DNA of 64,000 nt from Pseudofabraea citricarpa (Eukaryota > Ascomycota > Leotiomycetes > Helotiales > Dermateaceae). The translations under genes and the position numbers were made by a program. This document shows, piece after piece, positions 56,112-64,000 of this stretch (the first letter of the stretch is position 1; each line of letters starts with the position of its first letter). The stretch spans positions 1,736,001 through 1,800,000 of the forward strand of contig JAPWGK010000004.1 of NCBI GenBank assembly GCA_029641185.1, in the 5' to 3' direction. Below the pieces are notes generated by a model. The model did no database searches. It was not told the DNA's origin and saw only the letters and a list, made by a program, of their open reading frames with translations.

Positions 56112-58655
56112 TCAGATATTGTGATATGGCGAGATCCCCTTCTTGATCTCAAAGACAATCTCCGCAGCCTCGTCCGAGCTCTTGGCTTCAAAGTCATACC
56201 GCTTCGACTCATTGGCCTTGTACACAATCACCTAAAGCATAACAATTTAAGCTCTTATGCAATAAGCATTGGTAAACCGTTGTCACGTACCTTGAAGTTT
56301 GCCGGGTGTCTTCTTGACACTTTACAGCCGACAACGTTACTGAAGTGTACCGTTGTGGTCTTTCCCTGGCCCTCGAACATGGTCTTGCCTGTTGACGCTG
56401 GCATAATGTGCAGATACTCACCATCAATTGCCAACACGCGCTCGTTCATTCCCACGAATCGCATAGGCTGCTTTCTCCAGACCGCGTACTTTCGGTAGTT
56501 GGCACTACCCAATTCATCCTGTTTGACAGCTTCCTGTGCCAGGGGGTGAGCTCCCATCATTGGACCTTTTCTAATCTTGCGAACCCCCGCGCCATCTGCC
56601 ATCATCGCCGACCTTGGCGAGCTGCTGGTACTGGGCGAGCCGGACATTGTCAACGGCCCATCCGTGGCGAATCTCCGACGATACAGGTCAAGTTCAGTGC
56701 GATTACCAATGGATTCTACAGTGCGATCAAGGAGTACTACCGTTCCTGACCCAGTCAGTTTCAGCACGTGATTAGCTTTCTCCAACTGTCTCTTCTTGCA
56801 GACGATATCCAGAACATCTGCTAGATATGTCTGAGTCGTAACATCCAGGGTAACCATCTGGCCTGGCGGTGCATCTGCTGCGTGAATGTGGATCCTTAGA
56901 AGTTTGTGAATCCCTCCTCTCGCAGTGGTTGGAGCCACCGTGGCAGTAGAAGGCATATCCGCCAAAGCCGAGTTCTGTCGAAGAGCTGTCATTGTTGTCA
57001 AAAGAGGGTTCTGACGGATCTGAGTCCCTGCTAGCACTGCTGGTGGCGGCATAGGACTATTCTTAGGCGTCAAATCATCGTCCATGGGCTCAGACGCTAC
57101 TGCTTCTTGCTTGAACTGTGGTGTAAGTGTTTGATTCTGTTGGAATTGTTCCTCGGTTGCCTCAACAAGAGCGAACTCGTCGAACGGTTTCGTGTTTGAT
57201 CGTGACCTCGCTGCTCGATTGTTGGCAGTCGTGAATGCAGTGACTGGCTTGTTTCTCTCCAATGGTGGGAAGTCGTAGTCTACTTCTTCGTCTTCCACCA
57301 AACGAAGAGTCCACCAGTTGACATTCAACTTCTCTTGCGGAATCGCTGGTTCTAGCTTCTCTTCCGCGTATCTCCAAAGACTGAGACCAATGAGATCTCC
57401 AACTGTGACTTGTCGATTATTGGCTTCATCCTCTTGAATACTTCGTCTAATCAGTACTTCGTAGGGTTTTGTGGAAGACGTTGCAAAAGGTGCCCAGATA
57501 CGCAGACATAACGGATTTGGCTCTGCTTGTCCTGAAAGTGCAGCAAAACTCTCGAACGGCATTGCAGCCTTTGATCGTTTTGCTTTGATGGCAGCTGAAA
57601 GGAGACTCTTTGGCTGTATCATACTAATCGGTCGTGGTGGAGGTAGTGCTTGTAGAACCGCTGGTGCTGGTTTGGACTTCCTTGGAGATGACTTGGAAAG
57701 TTCTCGAGGTAATGTGCCAACTATGTGAGCAGGTGATCCGCCCATAGCAACGCCCACGCTGTCCAGAATAGAAGCAGAATCGATGCTCTCTGCAAAAGCC
57801 GAGGACATATCTGATCCATCTGAGTCTTCCTCGTCCTCTAAAAGATCGCTTTCCTGTCTCTTCACCCCCAGAATAGGATCACTTGAAGTGGCTTTGTTTA
57901 AAGCTCTAGCAGCTTTTGCTGCATTCCTTCCTGCGTCCCGCTGCCTCTGGAAAGCAGATGCGTCAAATTCCGTTTCTGAGGACATCTCGCTACTCGTGAC
58001 TGTATCTCGTCTTGCTCGCTCCTTGACCGCTTCCAGAGCCGATTGAGAACCTCGCCGTACTTGTTTCCCCGAAGACTTCGTAGGAGAACTTAATGTAGAC
58101 TCCTGTCTAAGATTTGAACCGCGAATAGGAGATGAACCGGCTCGGCTTCGTACGGGCATCTTCGCGAATTTGATCTGCTGGGCTGCTCTCTGGTCCCCAT
58201 CATCATCACTATCATCGCTCAGATCACTACTGTCTTCCTCCTCCATTTGTTCCCGTCTGCGACGTCGCTTTGTTGCGATACTGGGTCCAACCGTATCTCC
58301 CGCCCCTCCACCTCGAACCATTCCGCCTTCCTCAACCTCATCATCGCCATAAGAAGTCAGGCCTGCTGAGCGAGGGGGCGCTTGGAAATACTCGGATGCG
58401 ATAGCTGTAGGTATCGGCGGTGAATGGGTGCGTTTTATATTGGCGGGATTGGATCTCCATCCTGCGGCCTTGAAGCCGGCCGTATTTAAAAAGGCGTCAT
58501 TGATCGTGATAAGTCGTTCCCCAACACCATCAGCGATCGTACTGAGGTAATTCGTTCGTAGTTGGTATGATACCAGACTGAATCCATCAGTTACAGTCAC
58601 ACATGTCATTCACCCTTGGTCTTTGTACGTACTCTTCAACCTGTATAACAGACAT
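56112..58655 (-). CDS. SIN1: TORC2 subunit SIN1 (AVO1 orthologue)
   Basis: Three exons: 58655-58633, 58577-56291 and 56231-56112 (introns 55 and 59 nt). The sum is 2430 nt, or 809 residues. The 23-nt first exon codes MSVIQVE; splicing creates EDLVSYQLRTNYLSTIADGV, which matches the family N-terminus. After a Ser/Arg-rich, disordered segment with RRRRRE and acidic DLSDDSDDDGD stretches, the CRIM domain spans about 348-460 (FESFAALSGQAEPNPLCLRI, EKLNVNWWTLRLVEDEEVDY DFP region). A Ras-binding-like ubiquitin fold follows at about 560-630 (HKLLRIHIHAADAPPGQMVT), then the SIN1-type PH domain from about 695 to the end (YRKYAVWRKQPMRFVGMNER ... DEAAEIVFEIK). SIN1 brings substrates such as Ypk/SGK kinases to TORC2 at the plasma membrane. 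It is divergent from the PRCC-family gene with a 277-bp shared upstream region. Confidence 0.93.
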
Positions 58656-58932
58656 GATGCGCTGTTGTTAATTGTCAATCGTCAGATTCAGCCAGCTGAA
58701 AGACGATAAGAATTTGTTGTACAGATTTGAAAAGAGAAGGTATAGCAGGAGCGCCGTCATGTAAACATTGAAACTTGAGATCGTTCAGTAGTGGATGAGG
58801 TTCCCACTGTTGTACTCTACTGTTGCTCAGCCTTGCGACAAAAGTGTGGGGGTTGCGCTAGTCTCGCTCGAGAAAATAACGTCGACAACTCAACTTTCGA
58901 TACGTCACAAACCCATCACCACTAATCCAACC

Positions 58933-60144
58933 ATGGGACTCGTAGATTATTCCGACTCTGAAGGCTCAGATAACGAGAGCCCTGCGCCTGCCCCTACATC
59001 CAAACCTACAGCGACCGGTTCCAAACCTGCTTTCCAGAAGGTTGTTGATCGTTCAAACCCAGGCAAGATCCGAGTCTCTCTGCCCCAGACGGGCGCGAAT
59101 CCTATAGTTGCAAAGGACGACGGCCCACCTGCAAAACGAGCAAAGACCGGAGGAGGTTCTTTCGGTGGCTTCAACTCTTTTCTCCCAGCACCCAAACGTG
59201 CAGGAGCAAGCGGCAATGCGACTCTAGGTGGCGGGCAGGCATCGAAGAAAGGTGGTTTGGGAGCTGGCGTCAACCTGAAGACTGGAGCAGCGCCAGGATT
59301 TAGTCGGGAGCCAGAACCAGAGAGAGAATACAATGCGGAAGAGAGTGAGGATGCGCCTATAAATGGGGGAGGTGGATCAGGTCTGAGCTTGCCGCCACCA
59401 AAGAGCTCGTTGGGGAATATCGAGCAAAAACCTGCTGAAGAGGTCAAACTGGTTGGCAAACCATTGATGTTCAAGCCTCTCTCGGTGGCAAGGAAAACGA
59501 CCAAGAAGAAGAAGACTGTTCCAGGATCCGCCCCTGTATCCGCCTCTGCTTCCTCGACGAGTCGACCCACCACATCACAAACACAAATAGAAGAGAGACC
59601 TGCTCCCAGGCCGAAGGTTTCATTATTTTCAATGGGCGGCGAGAGTTCGAGTGCTGCAAGCCTAACAGAACGCGGGGAATACGAACCTCTCATGTACGAA
59701 CCAGAAGCAGCCGCAGAAGTAGGAAGCAGCTTCAATGAGCCAACATACGAGGACTACACACCTACAAATTCACAATTCTCAGCGGCTCCACCAGCCGTCC
59801 CCACGCCGCCTGTTTCACAGTCATTATCAGATATAGCTGGAGACCTGAACTTGAGTGCGGCTGAGCGCCGCCAGTTATTTGGTCGTCAGAAGGGAGGACA
59901 GCAGTCCCAATCTTCTGCGACTAAAGTTATCAATTTCAATACTGATAAGGAGTATCAGCATAACGAGGAATTACGAGCTGCTGGTGAGCAAGTCGTGCAT
60001 AATCCAGTCAGATCTATCGCTCCTGGTAAGCATAGCTTGAAGCAGCTCGTCAACGCAGCACAGAGTCAGAAGGACGCTTTGGAAGAGAGCTTTGCCAAGG
60101 GGAAGAGCAATCGTGCTGAGGCTAGCAGCCGCTATGGTTGGTGA
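58933..60144 (+). CDS. PRCC-family nuclear protein
   Basis: Single exon, 403 residues from ATG 58933 (MGLVDYSDSEGSDNES). The open frame extends upstream to 58795, but the MGLVDYSDSE start is the family form. Pro/Ala/Gly-rich disordered regions cover most of the protein, with a basic nuclear signal (KKKKT) near residue 195. The conserved C-terminus, KVINFNTDKEYQHNEELRAA then GKHSLKQLVNAAQSQKDALE and ASSRYGW, is the PRCC domain. Human PRCC interacts with MAD2B and with splicing factors, and it is fused to TFE3 in papillary renal carcinoma. The fungal role is probably in pre-mRNA processing or the nucleus generally, which is inference. Confidence 0.9.
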   Translation: MGLVDYSDSEGSDNESPAPAPTSKPTATGSKPAFQKVVDRSNPGKIRVSLPQTGANPIVAKDDGPPAKRAKTGGGSFGGFNSFLPAPKRAGASGNATLGGGQASKKGGLGAGVNLKTGAAPGFSREPEPEREYNAEESEDAPINGGGGSGLSLPPPKSSLGNIEQKPAEEVKLVGKPLMFKPLSVARKTTKKKKTVPGSAPVSASASSTSRPTTSQTQIEERPAPRPKVSLFSMGGESSSAASLTERGEYEPLMYEPEAAAEVGSSFNEPTYEDYTPTNSQFSAAPPAVPTPPVSQSLSDIAGDLNLSAAERRQLFGRQKGGQQSQSSATKVINFNTDKEYQHNEELRAAGEQVVHNPVRSIAPGKHSLKQLVNAAQSQKDALEESFAKGKSNRAEASSRYGW

Positions 60145-60647
60145 GCTATAAAAATTTGTAATAGAAATGTATAGAGTGAAAATGATACCCATGAGTCACA
60201 AGAATTTCTATATCAAGCAGCTGTTGACATTTCCTACTGGTTTTCTGTCGAACTTCCCGCCTTTTCACTCGATGTCATTGGGTTGGATCGACTTTTAGCA
60301 GCTTTATTCAAATCTCCAGAACATAGCTCCTAAGTGAATCAGACCAAGCATTGACTCCCGTGCCGTGCTAGGTAAGATTCGAGGTGGCTTATCTGCCAAG
60401 CCATCAAGTCGATACCCCAGGATAACAACGTGCAAATACAGGCGCACAAGAGAAAGTGACCATTCCATCCCTATTGCCTTCCAAACAATTATCCACACCT
60501 GTTCCCCACCATTTTCGCGCCGCCAGTTCGATACGATAAAGATACCAGTAAAAGAAATTGTAACGAGGTTGAATCATGCGTGCCATGTAAGTACGTACTT
60601 TCAACAGAGCTATCTGTTTAAGCTAATTGCACAGATGTTACAGGTGA
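60145..60647. other. Convergent 3' intergenic region
   Basis: About 0.5 kb between the PRCC-family stop (+) and the PKA stop (-). No gene was supported; it should contain both terminators. Confidence 0.5.
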
Positions 60648-62302
60648 CTAGAAATCACGGAACAGGGCGCCATGTCTTCACAAAATTAGTTCCAATCTTA
60701 AATCGTCGCGAGACATTACTTACTCGTCTTTTCCAGTCTGGCCATATTGCTCAGTTTCCTCGGGATACTTATCAAACTGGCTAGCATCTCCAACACCAGC
60801 CTTAACAGGCGGAACGTATGGGGCATCGATGTCCTTCTTTGCAAGCCTTTCCCAGGTAACCTCGGCAAACCATTGGTGGTTTTTAACATCTTCTGATCCA
60901 CCGTGGAGATTGCCCAATCTTTTAGTCAGGTCTGCAGTGATGAGACGCTGGAGAAGATCTTGGGCGTCTGGGTGAATATATGGGGGGTACTTGACGCGCC
61001 CTTTGAGAATGTTCTCGTATATTTTCATCGGCGATCCTCCGTCCCAGAATGGAGTAAATCCGCAAAGCATCTCGAAAATCAAGATACCTAATGACCACCT
61101 GTATTGATTGTAAGTACTGGAACACTTTGACTTCCAGCAAAGGGGGCTCACCAATCAACTGACTTGTTGTACCCTTTGCTGGATACTACTTCAGGCGCGA
61201 GATAGTCGGGGGTGCCGCAAAGCGTCCAAGTAATATCGGGAACCTTTTTGGCGAACCCAAAATCAGTGATCTTGAGATGTCCATGTCGATCCAGGAGCAG
61301 ATTCTCAGGTTTCAGATCACGGTATATAATTTCCTTCGAGTGAAGATATTCGAGCGCTAAGGTTACCTCAGCAGCATAGAATTTCGCGACGGGATTCGGA
61401 AATCGCTGTTCAAATGTCAATATATTTCCATGGCCATAAGAACGATCAATAAATACCTGCGATTTTCTAAGAAGCGAAAACAACTCGCCGCCCTCAACAA
61501 AATCCATGACCATGTACAGATTCTTGGAATCCTGGAAAGTTCCCCAAAGCGTGATCAAGAAGGGATGTTTGACTTCTTGAAGCATCCTCCTCTCATCATT
61601 GGTGTGTTCTACTTGTTTCATCTTGACCACCTGGGTCTTCTTCAGCACTTTGACAGCATAATATCGCTGGTTATGTTTTGATTGAACAAGATGTACGCGC
61701 CCAAAACTTCCAGTTCCCAAGGTACGCTGAATATCAAAGTCCCCTAGAGAGTATTTGCCCTTCGTCTGCCTGACTACCTGGGGTTGTTGGGATTGCTGCG
61801 GCATCTGATATGGCTGCTGCTGCTGGTTATGGGCTTGGGTGCTGCCCCCATTTGAAGCTGTGGCATTGTTGTTGGTAGCCATCTGGGCAGGGTAGGATTG
61901 AGAGGAGCCGTCGGTTTGCGGTGGGTTGATAAGGTTATTGATGCTCGGCAAGTTCTGCTGACCTTGCACTGGGGTTCCTACGGTGCCTGGTGATGCTGCT
62001 GCTGGTATCCCATATGGCTGCTGCTGCTGATGCTCGTGGGACACCCCTTGCGTCATTGGCTCCTGGTTGCCCGCGGAGGCGGGACCCTCGACTTTTGAAC
62101 CTGCGGATTGAGGGGGGCTCTGGGGAGCAGTTGATTGTGTTGATACTGAGGCGGCCAAGGGATTGTCAAAGCCCTTGGAGGTGGTGGGGGTTATGGGACT
62201 GGTCGTCTGGCTCGAGATTGAGGTTGGTGAGGCTAGGTCTTTCTGCAGAGGACCCGGCGACTCCTTCGTCCGCTTCTTCTTCAGGAATCCGAGAGTCGGC
62301 AT
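60648..62302 (-). CDS. PKA1: cAMP-dependent protein kinase catalytic subunit
   Basis: Four exons: 62302-61457, 61405-61152, 61098-60724 and 60675-60648 (introns 51, 53 and 48 nt). The sum is 1503 nt, or 500 residues. The 180-residue N-terminal extension begins [17 protein letters not shown] and is rich in Gln, Pro, Ser and Asn, as in filamentous-fungal PKA. In the kinase domain the Gly loop is GTGSFGRV, the Lys is Lys218 (YAVK), the catalytic loop is YRDLKPEN (Asp312), DFG is at 330-332, and the activation-loop Thr343 sits in [14 protein letters not shown]. The AGC tail ends EHGALFRDF, providing the FxxF hydrophobic motif; it is coded by a 28-nt last exon. Without the first intron the frame reads 17 extra residues inside the kinase domain (RKSQ to [10 protein letters not shown]). 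The kinase phosphorylates Arg-Arg-x-Ser sites under cAMP control, governing growth, nutrient sensing and development. Confidence 0.94.
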
Positions 62303-63552
62303 ATGAAGATCTGGTGATGAGGAGGAGGTTGTTGCTGGTCGTCAAGCTGTCGACTAGCCTGTGGCAGGAGTCAAGACCCGATGTCAGGCCGTCAGAGGAG
62401 GAAGGATGCAGCAGTGCTGAAAACAAACCGCAGCCTTTTAGCTCGAGGAATGGACAGGATTAAGGTTTGCGTCGCAGTGATGGGATGAAGAATGGGGATT
62501 GCGGGCAGTGAGTGATGAGGCGGTGATTGAGCTGTATTGGCGTGCGCGAGGGCTGGCGATGGAGAGCAGAGAGAATATAGGGACGGACGACCTCAATTGA
62601 TGACATGGGAATATGGGGGACGAGGTTGAGGAGCACCGCGACAGACCAGACGCTGCTGGTACGCTGGTAGTCCAGAGACGGCTTGCGCTGCTTTACCCCG
62701 CCACGGAATCCTGTGGTAGCGTCAAAGAGACGACGACGCTATGTATGTGATGTGATGAGATAGAGAGAATGAGAGCCCTAAAGCCCTGAAGCCCTGAAGC
62801 CCTGAAGCTCTGGAGCCAACTGGAGGGGAAACGACAACCAGGACAGCCAGAACAATACTGCAACTGCAACTGCAACTGCAACAACATCAGTAGTCGACCA
62901 GACGATGCTTCGCTCCGGAGCACAGGAGAGGAGCACACATGGCTCGCTTTGCCTGTCACAGAGTTCTGTACACACGGACGGGCTCATTGACTTCAGCCGG
63001 ATAATCACACCTGCTTTTCTGTTGGCTTGGCTACACGTGTAAATGAAATGTAATGTGATGTTGAGGATTGATTGCGATGCGATTCATTGTCGGATTAGCA
63101 AGGTCGTTTGGCAGCCACGATAACAGTGCACAATATAGTCCATATCGCATATCATGAGCTCCAGCATATCAGCCGTCATATGAAAATCATCTTCCCCAGT
63201 CGTCGAGCCTGTCCTGTCCTGTATTGTAAGGTCGTGGTCCATGACAACCTAGACTCGAGCCAGCCAGGGGTTGTATATCTGCGTGACACACACAGCCAGA
63301 TAGCCAGATAGCCAGCCAGACCCAGCTATTTATGTCCCTGTGCAGTGTGCAGGCGACATTGTAATGACCTGCATGTAGTCATGTAGTCCGTAGCACTCAG
63401 AGACCCCAGTAATGGTTCCCCATACCCCAGATTGCCATTACCAATTTCTCAAGTGGAAAAAAAAAATATGCTGGTGGAACCTTTTGCTCAAATCCATCCC
63501 CTTTCCCAAACGCCTTCGCTATGAATACCAGGTGCCAACTCCATAAAATGCT
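62303..63552. other. PKA upstream region with short tandem repeats
   Basis: About 1.25 kb. AGCCCTGA-type 9-bp units lie at 62775-62811, GCAACT hexamers at 62860-62882, and TAGCCAGA octamers at 63290-63315. The PKA promoter should lie here. Small frames over the repeats are not coding. Confidence 0.55.
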
Positions 63553-64000
63553 TCAAGTCTTTTTACTCCGTAAGTCAGACCACATCCGATCGATAATCTG
63601 GAAGACGGCCGTTACTGCTTGTATCACAGCCTCTTCCACATCTTGGCCCCCAAGTTTCTGCTGGATCTTATCTGGATGCCAACGCACTCTCTCCAGCTTG
63701 AGCATCTTCCCGAACTCTGTTTCTGTGGGTTGGCCTGCACTCGGCGCATTCAAAAAGAACCGCTCGATCGATTCCAAGCTAATGTCTTTGCGCCTCCCAC
63801 TTTCCACAGGCCAAGGTATTGAAGCAATAGCCACTTTTGAACCACCTTTACCAAGATCTTCCCATTTCTTGGTATAGTGCTCCCACTTCTCTCCCCAAGC
63901 TTTACGGCTGCGCCTTTCTTCTCCTCTCCTGAGGCTCTCTTCAACTTTCTGTCGGAATTTATCTGCCTCTTGTCTCTCTTTACGCCCTTCCCGCATGAAC
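63553..64000 (-). CDS. NFKBIL1-like protein, C-terminal part (cut by the window edge)
   Basis: The open frame enters from the right edge and stops at 63553; at least 147 C-terminal residues are visible and the start is outside. The visible part begins highly charged and helical (EGRKERQEADKFRQKVEESL), then has WGEKWEHYTKKWEDL, a linker, and ERFFLNAPSAGQPTETEFGK followed by LKLERVRWHPDKIQQKLGG. The RWHPDK motif with its helical context is the divergent J-like C-terminus shared with NFKBIL1/IkBL-type proteins and many fungal homologues. The human protein is linked to mRNA processing and immune signalling; the fungal role is unknown. Ankyrin repeats, if present, would lie outside the window. Confidence 0.6.
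   Translation of the reverse strand, partial: FMREGRKERQEADKFRQKVEESLRRGEERRSRKAWGEKWEHYTKKWEDLGKGGSKVAIASIPWPVESGRRKDISLESIERFFLNAPSAGQPTETEFGKMLKLERVRWHPDKIQQKLGGQDVEEAVIQAVTAVFQIIDRMWSDLRSKKT

Noticed and set aside
62775..62811. CCCTAAAGCCCTGAAG units as telomere-like repeats
   Set aside because: The period is 9 with a CCCTGAAG unit; it is a short local tandem repeat, not TTAGGG/CCCTAA.

Overview
The window is nuclear DNA from a filamentous ascomycete (Pezizomycotina). The evidence is small introns (mostly 46 to 100 nt) with GTRNGT donors and CTAAC/CTAAT-type branch points, wide gene spacing on both strands, and fungal families such as a BUD4/anillin protein, POP3, a fungal-type SIN1 and a PKA catalytic subunit with a Gln-rich N-terminus. 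I lean to Leotiomycetes from protein wording remembered for BUD4, PKA and a DUF6604-type protein, but this is inference. No tRNA, rRNA, CRISPR or intact transposon was seen.

Layout. 0-5 kb: a large membrane protein (-) and a GPI-GalNAc-transferase-like (PGAP4-type) glycosyltransferase (+). 5-11 kb: a fungal-specific transcription-factor-domain protein and a DUF6604-type protein, both on -. 11-16 kb: gene-poor DNA with one repeat-containing ORF. 16-20.5 kb: BUD4 in five exons, including a GC-AG intron. 23-31.3 kb: an accessory-looking block of three small C2H2 zinc-finger genes, one frameshifted, around a cytochrome P450, plus an orphan gene. 33-35 kb: a secreted Candida rugosa-type lipase. 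37.7-38.6 kb: a 115-residue orphan whose last intron carries a minisatellite that includes the start of the next exon.

39-64 kb is mainly housekeeping. It holds the RNase P/MRP subunit POP3, divergent from a 2,553-residue deubiquitinase in 11 exons; a DUF7582-like protein; a Ser/Ala-rich putative GPI-anchored wall protein; the TORC2 subunit SIN1, divergent from a PRCC-family protein; the PKA catalytic subunit; and the C-terminus of an NFKBIL1-like protein running off the right edge. TORC2 and PKA, two growth-control modules, lie about 2 kb apart, probably by chance.

Exon models were built by hand from splice signals and reading phase. In each model the exon lengths sum to whole codons, and several splices restore family motifs (BUD4 PLPKNERTWF, PKA C-terminal FRDF, SIN1 C-terminus, POP3 N-terminus). 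Transcripts were not available. I found no convincing new multi-gene system. The most unusual items are the zinc-finger cluster with 37-39 nt introns, the exon-linked intronic minisatellite, two in-frame (multiple-of-3) introns in signalling genes, and the GC-AG intron.
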